Shown: positions 9,990 through 19,781 of the stretch, piece after piece
Layout: every line of letters begins with the position of its first letter
Position numbering within the stretch: position 1 is the stretch's first letter
Assembly: GCA_963805295.1 (NCBI GenBank)
Contig: CAWDTW010000018.1
Span: 65,135 to 129,134, forward strand
DNA: 64,000 nt
Source: Roseiarcus sp963805295
GTDB lineage: Bacteria; Pseudomonadota; Alphaproteobacteria; Rhizobiales; Beijerinckiaceae
Direction: 5' to 3'
Notes under the pieces: model-generated
Told to the model about the DNA's origin: nothing
The model's database searches: none
What the model saw: only the letters and a program-made list of their open reading frames with translations
Position numbers and translations under genes: made by a program

Positions 9990-10379
9990 TTACGGCGCCC
10001 GCACCGCCATCGCCCCGACCTTGGCCGCGGCGCGGGCGAGGCCGCGATCGAAGCTCGCGAAGGCCTCGCATTCGATCGAGCCCGCGAGGTGCAGCGCGTC
10101 GGTGAAGTCCATGCCTTGTTCCGCCCAGTCGAGCGCCTTGGCCAGAGCCGACGGGTCCTCGACAATGACGCTAGGCAAGCCGGCGAATTTGCGCAGCGCG
10201 TTGAGGATCGCGGGTCCACCGAGGCGATAGTTCGCCCGCAAGACCCACTCGGCCTCGAGAACGACGGTCATGGTGACGAACACCGTCTCGCCTTCGATCA
10301 GCGCAGTCGCGCGCCGAAACTGCTCGGGTTCGTCGGCGACGAGGTATCGGACGACGACATTCGTATCAATCGAAATCAC
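9990..10379 (-). CDS. PIN-domain ribonuclease toxin (VapC-like)
   Basis: A 129-residue PIN domain. Acidic active-site residues are visible in MISIDTNVVVRYLVAD (first Asp), the central Glu of VVLEAEWVLR, MDFTDALHLA and FASFDRGLARAA. The start overlaps the end of the upstream AbrB-type gene by 14 bases, so the pair is translationally coupled as in type II toxin-antitoxin operons. The likely action is cleavage of a specific RNA, commonly initiator tRNA for VapC, when free of antitoxin. Confidence 0.9.
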   Translation of the reverse strand: MISIDTNVVVRYLVADEPEQFRRATALIEGETVFVTMTVVLEAEWVLRANYRLGGPAILNALRKFAGLPSVIVEDPSALAKALDWAEQGMDFTDALHLAGSIECEAFASFDRGLARAAAKVGAMAVRAP

Positions 10380-10656
10380 GGCTCTTGCGCAGCCATCGGC
10401 GCCGCGCTTCCTCGAGCACGGCCTCGTGCATCTCCTCGACCGAGACCACGCGGTCGACAGGACCGAGAGAGCCCCGGACGTCCTCGTACTTCGTCGCCTC
10501 TTTCTTCGGCGCGGCGCGCAAAAGGACGCCCTCCGGCCGCTCCTCGACGATGAGCTCGGCCCCCGCGGCCCAGCCGCGCCTGTCGCGCAACGCCTTCGGC
10601 AGGACGACCTGCCCCTTGGTCGAAATTTTCGTTGTCAGCTTCGCGGTTTTCGCCAT
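10366..10656 (-). CDS. AbrB/SpoVT-type antitoxin
   Basis: A 96-residue protein with a swapped-hairpin DNA-binding N-terminus (TTKISTKGQVVLPKALRD, residues 7-24) typical of AbrB/VapB antitoxins, and a C-terminal helical part (EEMHEAVLEEARRRWL) that should clasp the toxin. I chose the ATG at 10656 because the conserved domain begins right after it. The gene precedes and overlaps the PIN toxin. It probably represses its own operon. Confidence 0.9.
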   Translation of the reverse strand: MAKTAKLTTKISTKGQVVLPKALRDRRGWAAGAELIVEERPEGVLLRAAPKKEATKYEDVRGSLGPVDRVVSVEEMHEAVLEEARRRWLRKSRDFD

Positions 10657-10806
10657 CGGTCGCCCAGCGGCTCGGTAAGATAAGAAGTAAGATAGGCCGC
10701 TGGTCGCGTTGGCGCAAGAACATGCAAGCGGAATCGCGGTCGGGAAGGCCGGGCGCGGGCCGCCGCTGATGGCGATCGGCGGCACAGCAGAAAACACGAC
10801 AATTCC

Positions 10807-10835
10807 TTGACATATGTTCGTGTTATGTACTAGTT
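10807..10835 (+). promoter_or_regulatory. Putative promoter with a near-match to the alphaproteobacterial LexA box
   Basis: TTGACA at 10807-10812 is a good -35. A weak -10 (TAGTTT, 10831) follows after 18 bases. The region contains GTTC-N7-GTAC (10817-10831), one mismatch from the alphaproteobacterial SOS box GTTC-N7-GTTC. It lies about 40 bases upstream of the gene at 10873. Confidence 0.35.
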
Positions 10836-10872
10836 TTGTTCTCATCGTGATCGAGAGCCAGGAGTCCGCCGA

Positions 10873-11898
10873 GTGTCCACACCCGTCACCGTTCCGCCCG
10901 CCGCAAAAACCCGCAACCGGTCGATCGAGGCCCGGCGCGCGGCGCGCGTCGATAAGGCCATGCGGGAACGACTGATCATCGATCTTTTAAACCGCGGCGT
11001 CTTGGTCGCCGAGATCGCGGCGCGGCTCGGCGTGACGGAGAAGCGCATGCGCGCGAACGTCCGGGAGATTCTCGCCCGCCGCATGCCCGAAGCGCCGGAA
11101 GACTTCGTCGCGCTGCAGATCAGCCGTCTCAACGAGGCGCTTCTGGTGGCCTACAGCGCCATGTCGGGTCAGAACCTTCGGGCGGTCGACCGTGTGGTGA
11201 AGATCGTGCGCGAGCTCGACCGCTATCATGGGTTCTTCGCAGCCGAGCGGCGCTCTCTGCGCAACGCGCGAGACGGTCGAAGCAAAGGCGGAAGGGCCGC
11301 TCGCGCTGTTGGCGGATCGCCTGCAAACGGCGCCGCAAGCGCTTGAAAAGGCTCAATCCGCGCCCGGAAACGGCAGGGCCGCGGATGGCCTGGATGAGGC
11401 GGTCGGCTTGGGCTTGGCCGAAGCGGCGCAGGTCCGGATCGCGCTCGACGAGCCGCCGGTCGATGGCCCGCAAAAGGCTCCGCAAGCGCCTGAAAAGGCT
11501 CAATTCGCTCCCGAAAATGACTGGACCCCGGCCGCCTCGGACGAAAGCTTCGCCTTCCTTGCCGGCCCGGCTCGGCCCCGAGCGCTCCTGATGCGCCGCA
11601 GATCGTGCGCCCGGAAACGGCGCCGCAAGCGCCTGAAAAGGCTCAATTCGCGCCCGGAAACGGCGTGGCGCCCAACTCGTCGGACGAGCCCTTCCTCTCG
11701 CACCTCGCCGCGTCGGCGCAAGACCTTCCCGCGCACGGGACGTTGTTGACCGGGCAAACCGAAATTTGGCTGCGAAATGGCGTGGGCGCCCAGTCCCCGC
11801 GCCCGTCCGAGTCCTTCATCAGCCTGGCGATCGAAAACCCGAACGGCTTCAAGCGGCTGAATGTCCGGGCGACGCCCAATGGGGTGGCGGCCTGTTAA
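10873..11898 (+). CDS. HTH-like protein with repeats, function unknown, two frame breaks
   Basis: I do not recognise the family. The N-terminal 110 residues are basic and contain a helix-turn-helix-like segment (LLNRGVLVAEIAARLGVTEKRMRANVREILARR). The rest carries three copies of an APQ(A)PEKAQ(F)AP-type motif encoded by about 43-bp direct repeats at 11331, 11478 and 11621. The coding frame shifts at about 11270 and shifts back at about 11575. The repeat spacing of 147 and then 143 bases (48 codons minus one base) independently shows a lost base between copies 2 and 3. The corrected product is about 341 residues, ending in FKRLNVRATPNGVAAC. It may be a DNA-binding protein with a flexible linker. 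Confidence 0.6.
11331..11663 (+). repeat. Three direct repeats of about 43 bp inside a coding region
   Basis: Copies begin at 11331, 11478 and 11621 with the core CGCAAGCGCYTGAAAAGGCT. The first and third are closest to each other. They encode a repeated APQAPEKAQFAP-like segment of the protein starting at 10873 and are natural sites for slippage or deletion. Confidence 0.85.
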
Positions 11899-11978
11899 AT
11901 CCGATCTGGATGGGAGCCCGGCTATCTCGCCGAGGGTCTTGGAGCACGACCCTTCAGCCCGGATTCGAGGCCCTGGCG

Positions 11979-13031
11979 TCACTCCCCCTTGTCCTTGCTG
12001 AACAGGAACGGCGCGACGTCGGAGACGCCGGGGGACTTCACCACCGAAAAAGGCGCCGGGCGGCAGACGGCGAGCGCCGAGAGGCCGACGCGGGCGGTCA
12101 AGAGGCCGTTCAGCACGCCTTCGCCCATCCGCGCCGAGACGCGCGAGGCGATGCCGTGTCCGACGATCTGCTGCACCAGGCTGTCGCCGACCGCCATGCC
12201 GCCGGTGATGGCGAGATGGGCGCCGATCGAGCGGGCGAGTTTGATGAGGCCGAAGAGGCCCGGCCGGCCCCCATAAATCTCGGCGATCCGGCGCACGAGC
12301 CGGATGATCTGGGCGACGACGAAGATCACGTCGAGGATCGCGCGAGGGCTGATCGCCGTCACCAGCGACACCCGCTTCGCCGCCGAGGCGATTTCACCTT
12401 GGGCCCTGTCGTCGAGGGGGCGCAGAAGCGCGCGTTCGGCGACGTCGACGAGGTCGCGGCCGTCGACGATCGCGCGCGCGGCGTCCTGAACTTGAGCGCG
12501 GGCGTGCGCCGTTTCGGGCCGGTCGCGGTAGAGCGCGACGAGCCGGCCGACGAGGCGTCGCGCCGCCTCGCGGTCGTCGGCGGCGCGGGCGGCTGCGAAG
12601 GCGACATGCATCTCGGCGATTTTTGTCTGGCGCGTAACCGCGTAGATCTCGCGCGCGAGGAGTCCGGCGAGGCCGATAAGGAACAGAACCCCGAAGGCGA
12701 GGCCGATCAAGCCCAGCGACTCGGCCCTGGCGAACAGGCCCTCGATCAGGCTGGTCGTCCATAGGCCCAAGGCGAGCGAGGCGAGGCCGGCGAAGCCGCT
12801 TAAGAGGAGGCCCGCGAGGCTGAAGCGCCAGCGCGACAGGAGGCCCGACTTCTGCGCCGCTTCGACCTGCCGCTCCGCCTCGTCGATCGGCGGCGGCGGC
12901 GTCGCGGACGGGATCGGCTCGTGCTGCGACTGGATGATGGCGGCAGGCGCAAGCGGGGCGGGGCCGTCGTCGACGGCGATGCGCGCGTCGTCGAGGCGGA
13001 AGGCGCGGGGACGGGGCGGGCGCTGGCTCAT
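11979..13031 (-). CDS. TIGR01620/YcjF-like DUF697 membrane protein
   Basis: A 350-residue inner-membrane protein. The N-terminus is proline-rich and cytoplasmic. Two transmembrane helices follow at about residues 70-92 and 100-122. The C-terminal DUF697 region contains RAILDVIFVVAQIIRLVRRIAEIYGGRPG and KLARSIGAHLAITGGMAVGDS. The start overlaps the stop of the upstream ycjX gene (ATGA at 13028-13031). YcjX and YcjF-type proteins form a conserved stress-linked pair (phage-shock regulon in enterics), and the coupling here supports a joint role at the membrane. Confidence 0.9.
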   Translation of the reverse strand: MSQRPPRPRAFRLDDARIAVDDGPAPLAPAAIIQSQHEPIPSATPPPPIDEAERQVEAAQKSGLLSRWRFSLAGLLLSGFAGLASLALGLWTTSLIEGLFARAESLGLIGLAFGVLFLIGLAGLLAREIYAVTRQTKIAEMHVAFAAARAADDREAARRLVGRLVALYRDRPETAHARAQVQDAARAIVDGRDLVDVAERALLRPLDDRAQGEIASAAKRVSLVTAISPRAILDVIFVVAQIIRLVRRIAEIYGGRPGLFGLIKLARSIGAHLAITGGMAVGDSLVQQIVGHGIASRVSARMGEGVLNGLLTARVGLSALAVCRPAPFSVVKSPGVSDVAPFLFSKDKGE

Positions 13032-14471
13032 GCGAGGCGATCCCCGATCAGGAACTCGAGCGCGCGGTCGAGCCGGATTTGCGGGGCAGGCTCACCGCGC
13101 GTGGTGATCGGCGGGCGGAAGCGGACGAAGCGCCAGTCGTTGTCCGCCTCGGGCAGGGCGACCGCGTCGCCCTCGAAAATCGACATCGGGTCGGCCGGCA
13201 GTTCGCCGGGAAACACGGCGGCTTCGACCACGCCGTCGAACGCCTGGCCGCCGATCGTCTCTCCCTTCTCGGGCACGCCGATGATCGCCTCCAGCGTCTC
13301 GCCGCCTTGCCTGATCTCGGCCTCGCGGGTGGCGCGGATCGCGGCGAGCGCGATGACGTCGATCGCGGCGCCGACGCCCTCGGCGCGCGCGATCGCCTTG
13401 GCGGTCAGCGCGCGCAGGATCGCCTCCAGCCGGTCATGGCTCGTGTGATGGATGATGGTCGGCCTTGGCGGCGGCGAACAGGATTTTGTCGATGCGCGGC
13501 CGGAAGATCGAGGCGAAGCGCGAGGACCGTCCGGCCCGGAAGGCGCACAAGACGTCGGAGAGCGCGTTCTCGAGGTCGCGCAGCGCGGCCGGACCGGAGT
13601 TCAGCGCCGTCAGCGCGTCGACCAGCACGATCTGGCGGTCGAGCCGGGCGAAATGATCGCGGAAGAACGGCTTGACCACATGCGACTTGTAGGCCTCGTA
13701 GCGGCGCTCCATCATCGCCGCCATGGAGCCCGGCGTGATCGCGTCGCCCTCGCTAAGCGGGATCGGCGCGAAGGTCAGCGCGGGCGAGCCCTCGAGGTCG
13801 CCCGGCATCAGGAAGCGCCCGGGCGGGAGGGTCGAGAGCGCATAGACGTCGTCGCGCGCCCCGCGCAGATAGGCGGTGAATCGTTCGGCGATGTCGCGGG
13901 CCGCGTCCTCGTTTGCTTCGGCGTGAGCGTCGAGGCCCGTGAGCGCCGCGCGCCATTTCGCCGACAACGGCGCGCGGGCTTGCGTTTCGCTCGCGCGCAA
14001 TGTCTCCCGCGCCCATTCGGCGTAGCTCTTGTCGAGCAGCGGCAGGTCGAGCAGCCATTCGCCCGGGTAATCGACGAGGTCGACCGAGAGGCTCGAGCTT
14101 CGCCCGCTCCAGCCCGCGGCGCTCTCGAATTCGATCGTCAGGCGCAGCTGCGATATGCGCCGGGTCGACTGCGGCCAGCGGCGGTCGGGACCGCTGAGGC
14201 TCGTCAGATGATCCTCGTAGGCGAAGCGCGGAACGGCGTCGTCCGGCTGCGGCTCGAGCCGCGCCCGGGTGACGCGTCCCTCGGCGGAGGCGGCGAGCAC
14301 GGGAAGCCGCGCCCCGGCGATCAGGTTGTTGACGAGGGCGGTGAGGAACACCGTCTTGCCGGACCGCGACAGACCGGTGACGCCGAGACGCAGGCCGCCG
14401 CCGGAGAAATAGTCGCCGACCGAGCGGGCCACGAGGCCGGCCTCGAACACGAGATCGGTGAGAATCGACAA
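13028..14471 (-). CDS. ycjX: YcjX-family GTPase-like ATPase, one frame break
   Basis: P-loop NTPase of the YcjX family (DUF463). The Walker A is VTGLSRSGKTVFLTALVNNL near residue 32. Family blocks such as VDLVDYPGEWLLDLPLLDKSYAEW follow, and IVLVDALTALNSG serves as the nucleotide-base/Walker B region. The main frame starts at 14471 and breaks at about 13445-13455 (ADHHP versus HHTSHDRL). The last 140 codons (PEKGETIGGQAFDG..., ending at 13028) are in another frame. The corrected length of about 480 residues matches the family. The gene is normally intact in relatives, so an indel error is likely. It is coupled to the DUF697 gene downstream. Confidence 0.88.
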
Positions 14472-14536
14472 GGGGGGCCCGCGCGTGAAATCCGGCCGGG
14501 CCTATTTAAGGGGCGTCGGGCGATTTGGACAGAGGG

Positions 14537-15062
14537 TCAGTCCGTGCCGGCCTCGATCTCGGAAGCCGTCAGGAAGAGCGCGAGCAGCGCGGCCTGTTGT
14601 TCGATGTCGTCCCAGCTCGCGACCGAAAATTCGAGCGCCGCCACGGCGCAGGTGGGGAACTTGGCCGCCATGCGGCGCAGCTCGGAATGGACTCCGGAGC
14701 CCGCCAGCGAAACGGCGAATTCGCCGATCCCGGGGTTGTGGCCGACGAGGCCGACGCTGGCGTAGGAGTCGGACAAGCCGCGCGCGCGGGCGAACAGCAT
14801 GCCTTGCGCGGCGTCGTAGAGTTCTGGGGTCTTCCTGCAGCTCGACGCGCCGCGGCCATTCGGAGGCGAATATCTCCGCCGTCTGCTTGGTCCGCAGCGC
14901 CCCCGAATGGACGAGCACGTCGGGCAGCATGTCGCGGGCCGCGAGAGCGCCCGCGACCCGCCGCGCGTCGTCCCGGCCCCGATCGGTCAGCGCGCGCTCG
15001 TAGTCGTCGCGGCCGACGGCGGGCTCGGTTTTGGCGTGACGGACGAGAAGCAGCCTGCGCAT
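14537..15062 (-). CDS. sixA: SixA-type phosphohistidine phosphatase, one frame break
   Basis: Small histidine phosphatase of about 175 residues. The catalytic RHAKTEP motif is at residues 8-14 and the second histidine lies in GLVGHNPGIGEFA. The N-terminal half is read from 15062 and the C-terminal half in the frame ending at 14537. The break is at about 14830-14836, where the coding strand has CCCC and CCC would restore EDPELYDAAQG. SixA-type enzymes dephosphorylate phosphohistidine on phosphotransfer proteins. No partner is adjacent. The homopolymer site makes a sequencing indel the likely cause. Confidence 0.88.
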
Positions 15063-15158
15063 GGCCGAAGATTGCTTGAGCGCCGGACGATTCGCAAGCG
15101 CGCCATTCGAAGAGCGGCGAGGCCGCGCGGCGCCCGGAAGGGGAGAGGCATGACGCTT

Positions 15159-16382
15159 CTACCCGCCGACGATGTCGCTGGCCGCGAAATTCGGCCAATC
15201 GTAGTCAGGAAGGCGGAAGTCGTCGGTCATGTCCCGTCCGAAGGCGAGCCCGGCCACCCCCGGAACCGCGCAAACCTTGATGACCTGGTTGCGGACGAAC
15301 AGGCCCAACGCTGTTCTGGGGGCGAAGGCGGCGGAAAAGCGCTCCGCCGCCTTCTGCTTCGAGGCGACAGTGGAGCGCAGCTGCGCTTCGTAGTTCCGGA
15401 ACGCTTCGTCATGCCGTCCGCCGGCGCCGCCGATCTCGCCCGCCAACACATAGGCCGCAGCCATCGCGAGAGCCGAGCCTTGTCCGGCCATCAGGGAAAC
15501 GCAGAACGCCGCGTCGCCCAACAGCGCGACGCGGTCGTGCGACCAGGCGTCCATGCGGATCTGGCTCACGCGATCGTAGTAGAGCTCGGGCGCCTCGTCG
15601 AGCTGGTCGAGGATCCGCGCGCATTCCCACCGGCCGGAGCCGAACCGCTCCCGCAAATGAGCCTTTTGGGCCGCCGCTTCGCGCGCCGTCAGCGCATCGC
15701 CGTCCGCGGCGAATACGAACAGAAACAGCGTCCGATCTTGCCTGAGAGCCACGCGCCCGAGCATCCCGCCGGGCTCGTTGTAGATCACATAAACGTCCTC
15801 GTCGCGCGGACGATAGCCTTCGACCTCGAACGCCGCGACGACATAGCCGAGAGTCTTCTCGAACTGAGCCTCGGGTCCGAACGCCAGCTCGCGGACGGTC
15901 GAATGCAGGCCGTCGGCGCCGATGACGAGTTCGAAGTCGCGCTCGCCCGCGTGCGCGAACCGGACGCGGACGCCCTCGGCCCGCGCGTGGAGACCGACGA
16001 TTTCGTCGCCGAACATGACCTCCGACGAGCGGCTCGCCTTTTCGAGCAGCAGCCGCGACAGGTCGCTGCGTCGAAGGGTGACGAAACGACCTCCCGTCAG
16101 CGCGCTGAATACGCGCGCGCCCAACCCCGCCAGACGTCGGCCCTGGCGGTCGACGACCCGCAATTCGCGAATATGATAACCGACCGACTCGAGGGCGCCC
16201 GCCAATCCCATTCGCTCGGCGACGTCGTAACCCACGCCCCAGAAGTCGATGACGAAGCCGCCGGCGCGGAGCGTGGAAGCGCGCTCGACGATGGTCGTGT
16301 CGAAGCCGGCGGCGTTCAACCAAAAGGCGAGCGTCGGTCCGGCGATCCCCGCGCCCGCAATCAGGATTGTCTCCCGTCGCAT
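15159..16382 (-). CDS. FAD-dependent monooxygenase (aromatic hydroxylase fold)
   Basis: A 407-residue flavoprotein. The N-terminal FAD-binding motif is ILIAGAGIAGPTLAFWLN with the acidic ribose-binding end VERA, the middle motif is ELVIGADGLHSTVR (DG box) and the third FAD motif is RVALLGDAAFCVSLMAGQGSALAM. This is the p-hydroxybenzoate hydroxylase/TetX fold. The VIDFWGVGYDVAE stretch resembles the subgroup annotated as FAD-binding monooxygenases of unknown substrate. It is a single gene with no pathway neighbours, so substrate cannot be given. Confidence 0.9.
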   Translation of the reverse strand: MRRETILIAGAGIAGPTLAFWLNAAGFDTTIVERASTLRAGGFVIDFWGVGYDVAERMGLAGALESVGYHIRELRVVDRQGRRLAGLGARVFSALTGGRFVTLRRSDLSRLLLEKASRSSEVMFGDEIVGLHARAEGVRVRFAHAGERDFELVIGADGLHSTVRELAFGPEAQFEKTLGYVVAAFEVEGYRPRDEDVYVIYNEPGGMLGRVALRQDRTLFLFVFAADGDALTAREAAAQKAHLRERFGSGRWECARILDQLDEAPELYYDRVSQIRMDAWSHDRVALLGDAAFCVSLMAGQGSALAMAAAYVLAGEIGGAGGRHDEAFRNYEAQLRSTVASKQKAAERFSAAFAPRTALGLFVRNQVIKVCAVPGVAGLAFGRDMTDDFRLPDYDWPNFAASDIVGG

Positions 16383-16489
16383 GCGAGGCGCTTACCAGCT
16401 CGGGCTGGCCAAACCAAGGAGGACTTCGCCAGCCGTCGCGGGCCTCGCCGAATTTCCGCCAAGCGGCGCAATCGCGCCCGATCGCTCGC

Positions 16490-16862
16490 GGCGGCTCGAG
16501 AACGCCAGCTTCTCGAAGAGACGCTCGTCGATCAGGAGCACGGGCGGGTCGGCGAGCCGAACGCCTCCCACAGCTTGCCCCGGCGGATGTCGTTGGAGAT
16601 GTTGGAGACGCGCGGGTCGCCGAGCGGCGAGTCTCTCACCCGCGACACGGCGTCGTATTCGTGCAGTCCCTGCCGGGCGGGCGTGGTCGACTTGACGCGC
16701 CAGGCGATGAATGGCGCGCCGATCGCCGCGGCGATCTCCTGTGCGAGCAGGCTCTTGCCGGCGCCGGGTTCTTCCTTGCCGAGCAGCGGACGTTCGAGCG
16801 CCATGGCGGCGTTGACCGCGGTGTCGAGTTCGTCGCCCGCGACATAGGTCTTCGCGCCCTCA
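16490..16862 (-). pseudogene. MoxR-type AAA ATPase, decayed N-terminal fragment
   Basis: Remnant of a MoxR AAA+ ATPase. TYVAGDELDTAVNAAMALERPLL is followed by a Walker A region reading GKEEPGAGKSLLAQE, where relatives have GEPGTGKT, and then by DPRVSNISNDIRRGKLWEAFGSPTRP. A lost base at about 16533 then gives CS-stop instead of VLLIDE. After the shifted VLLIDE (16515-16533) the family resemblance ends, so most of the AAA core, including sensors and arginine finger, is missing. There is no ATG at the expected start. A VWA/CoxE-like remnant at 22137-22400 is the usual partner gene in relatives, and both are dead here. Confidence 0.8.
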
Positions 16863-16909
16863 AAACGCGTCTGCGGTCGGCTCCCGGCTCGGACGAAGGA
16901 CGCGGCGCG

Positions 16910-19489
16910 TCAATTCATGGCGCCCTTGACCGTCTCGATCAGCTGCTTGAGCGTGAAGGGCTTGGGCAGGAAGACGAATTCCTGCTTCTCCGGCAGGCTG
17001 CGCGCGAAGGCGTCGTCGGCGTAGCCCGAGACGAAGACCACTTTCGCGTCAAACCCGCGCCGACGCAGCTCGATCAGCATCGTCGGCCCGTCCATTTCCG
17101 GCATGATGACGTCGGAGACGATGAGATCGATCGGTCCGCCCGCTTCCTCGGCGACGCGCAGCGCCTCGACCCCCAATTCCGCCTCGAGCACCGTATAGCC
17201 GCGCGAGGTCAGCGCGCGCGAGGCGAAGGCCCGCACCGCCTCCTCGTCTTCGACCAGTAGAATGGCGCCGCGGCCGGTGAGATCGGCCGGGGGCTTGACG
17301 GCTTCCGTCTTGGCGGGCTCGTCGGACTCGGCCTCGAGGAGCCGGGGAAGGAGGATGCGGAATGTCGCGCCGGCGCCCGGCTCGCTGTCGCAGAAGACGT
17401 ATCCGCCGGTCTGCTTGACGATGCCGTAGACCATCGACAAGCCGAGGCCGGTTCCCTTGCCGACCTCCTTGGTGGTGAAGAAGGGCTCGAAGATCTTGGC
17501 CAGCACGTCGGCGGGAATGCCGTGCCCGGTGTCCTGAACCTCGACCAGCACGTAATCGGCGGGAACGATCGCCATGTCCTTCAGCCGACGGCATTCGGAC
17601 GCCGGAAAATTGCGGCTGCGCAGCGTGATCTTGCCGCCGTCCCGCATCGCGTCGCGGGCGTTGACGACGAGGTTGACGATCACCTGCTCGAACTGGTTGA
17701 GGTCGGCCTTGACCAGCCACAGATCGCGGCTGTGGACGACGTCGAGATGGATCGTCTCGCCGACCAGCCGGCGCAAGAGCATCTGCAGCTCCGACAGCAC
17801 GTCGTTGAGCTGTAGCGTCTGCGGCCGCAGCGTCTGCCGGCGCGAGAACGCGAGCAGTTGCCTCACCAGTCCCGCGGCCCGGTTGGCGTTCTGCTTGATC
17901 TGCATGATGTCCTGAAAGGACGGATCGGTCGGCCGGTGATTGGCGAGCAGCAGATCGGAATAGCCGATGATCGCGGTCAGCACGTTGTTGAAGTCGTGCG
18001 CGACGCCGCCGGCGAGCTGGCCGATCGCTTGCATTTTCTGGCTTTGGGCGAGATTTTCCTGGAGCGTGCGCTGTTCGGTGGTGTCGAGCGCGAAAACGAT
18101 TGCGCTCGCGCCTTCGTCGCTGCGCGGGTCGGCCGCGGAAACGAACAGGCGGGCCGAGCGCGCCGGATCCGCGCCCTCCAGCGAAACGTCGAGCGGAGCG
18201 ATCTCTCCCTGGCCTTGGGCCGCCGCGTCGATCGCGCTCCGCAAGGCCGCGTGATCGCGCTCCGCCACGACACCGAAAATCGACGGGTTTCCGTCGCCGG
18301 CGCGCGACTTCAGAGCCTCGGGGGCGAGGCGCGCGAAGGCGGCGTTGGGACGCAGCAGCGCGCCGGAGGCGTCGACCGCGGCGATCGCGACCGGGGTCGA
18401 ATTGAAAATGCGCGCGAAGCGCACTTCCGCCGCGCGCAGGTCTTCCTCGCCTTTGATCTCGCCCGGAGCGCGATTGATGACCAGCGACCGCGACGGTCCC
18501 GGCGCGCCGTCGCTGGAAAAGGCGACCTTGTGAAAGATTCGCGCCGGCAGGACGCGGCCCTGGCGCGGCTTGAGATCGACGTCGAACTGTTGCGTCTTCA
18601 CTTCCCCCGGGCGCGCGGACATCATGGTGAGCATGGCGCCGCCGTCCCCGGAAATGATGTCGCCGATCCTGAGCTGGCCGAGTCCGAACTGGGCGAGGTC
18701 GTAATCGAGCCACCCGGCGAGCGTTGCGTTCATATGGACGATGGCCCCGTCGGGCTCGGCGGAGAAAAACCCGGCGGGGGCGTGGTCGAGATAGTCGATC
18801 GCGTGCTGAAGGTCCTGAAAGAACGTCTCATGGCGGTCATGTTCGCGCGTCTCGTCCGAGACCGTCCAGACTGTCGCGCCGTCGCCGGCCGCCGCTTCGA
18901 GCGGACGCACGCGAATGCGGTACCAGGCGACGGTTCCCTCGCCGTTGAGCGGCGGCGAGAGGCGCAGGTCCTCGCTCGCGCTCTTGCCGGACTTGGACGC
19001 CTGCGACAGCCGGTAGACGGACTCCGAGACCTCCGGCGAACCGGTGAACAGACGCTCGACCGGCTTCAGTTCGTTGGCGGCGCGCGCGCCCGAGAGGGCG
19101 CGATAGGCGTCGTTGGCATAGAGAATGCGCGACTTCCGGTCGGTGACCACCAGACCGTCCGGATTGGTGTCGGCGATCGCCTTGGTCGTGTCGAAGCGCG
19201 CCGCTCGCGCCGGGAATTGCAACAGGCCGAAGGAGAAGAGGAACAGTCCGAATGCGCCGCAGGAGGCCAACGCGACCATCACCCAGGTCACAGTGGTCAT
19301 GCCCGCCGCGTCGGGACCGAGCCAGAAAGCGAGGACCGCGCCGGCGAGAGCGAGTGCCGGGAAAGACAAGACGAGGGGGTTCGCGGTCCGTTCGATTCGG
19401 TCCGCCGGGGGAGGGGGCGGCGTCGAATTCATCGGAGAATCAAATCCCAGGGATGCATGCCTTTGCGAGCTCGCCGAGTCGATCGCCAT
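16910..19489 (-). CDS. cckA: CckA hybrid histidine kinase
   Basis: An 859-residue hybrid kinase, the cell-cycle kinase CckA of alphaproteobacteria that feeds phosphate through ChpT to CtrA. Order of parts: two transmembrane helices (about 38-60 and 67-88), PAS-like domains (about 100-450), HisKA with the phosphorylated His in GGVAHDFNNVLTAIIGYSDL, an ATPase domain with N box NLVVNARDAM and G boxes DTGHGIPADV and GKGTGLGLSMVYG, then a receiver domain with VEDEE, the Asp in IVSDVIMPEMDG and the Lys in FLPKPFTLKQL. An in-frame ATG at 19432 is an alternative start. Downstream DksA and FliO-like genes match rhizobial order. Confidence 0.95.
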   Translation of the reverse strand: MAIDSASSQRHASLGFDSPMNSTPPPPPADRIERTANPLVLSFPALALAGAVLAFWLGPDAAGMTTVTWVMVALASCGAFGLFLFSFGLLQFPARAARFDTTKAIADTNPDGLVVTDRKSRILYANDAYRALSGARAANELKPVERLFTGSPEVSESVYRLSQASKSGKSASEDLRLSPPLNGEGTVAWYRIRVRPLEAAAGDGATVWTVSDETREHDRHETFFQDLQHAIDYLDHAPAGFFSAEPDGAIVHMNATLAGWLDYDLAQFGLGQLRIGDIISGDGGAMLTMMSARPGEVKTQQFDVDLKPRQGRVLPARIFHKVAFSSDGAPGPSRSLVINRAPGEIKGEEDLRAAEVRFARIFNSTPVAIAAVDASGALLRPNAAFARLAPEALKSRAGDGNPSIFGVVAERDHAALRSAIDAAAQGQGEIAPLDVSLEGADPARSARLFVSAADPRSDEGASAIVFALDTTEQRTLQENLAQSQKMQAIGQLAGGVAHDFNNVLTAIIGYSDLLLANHRPTDPSFQDIMQIKQNANRAAGLVRQLLAFSRRQTLRPQTLQLNDVLSELQMLLRRLVGETIHLDVVHSRDLWLVKADLNQFEQVIVNLVVNARDAMRDGGKITLRSRNFPASECRRLKDMAIVPADYVLVEVQDTGHGIPADVLAKIFEPFFTTKEVGKGTGLGLSMVYGIVKQTGGYVFCDSEPGAGATFRILLPRLLEAESDEPAKTEAVKPPADLTGRGAILLVEDEEAVRAFASRALTSRGYTVLEAELGVEALRVAEEAGGPIDLIVSDVIMPEMDGPTMLIELRRRGFDAKVVFVSGYADDAFARSLPEKQEFVFLPKPFTLKQLIETVKGAMN

Positions 19490-19781
19490 GCGGCCTTTGC
19501 TAGCACGCGGTCCGCCCGATGTCTCGGCGGGGGCGAGGGCGATCGGGGGCTGACGGGGCGAAGGCCACAGTTTTCAACGGGAACGCATTTTGTTATGAGT
19601 GCCGCTCGGCTCGTCTCGGGCCGCGATGGGCGTAGCGCCGATCCGGCGAAGCTTGAAGGGTTCGCGGGGTCCATATTTCATCGAGCGCGTTCTGGCGTGT
19701 CGACGACGTGCGGGGGCCGTCGCCGGCCCGCGAGGCGAAGCTCTGGTTTGCGCGGTCGGCGGCGCGAGCGTTGGACATGGC

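Noticed and set aside
11228..11749. Separate gene of 173 codons
   Set aside because: It continues the same repeat protein as 10873-11898. Repeat spacing shows frame slips, not distinct genes.
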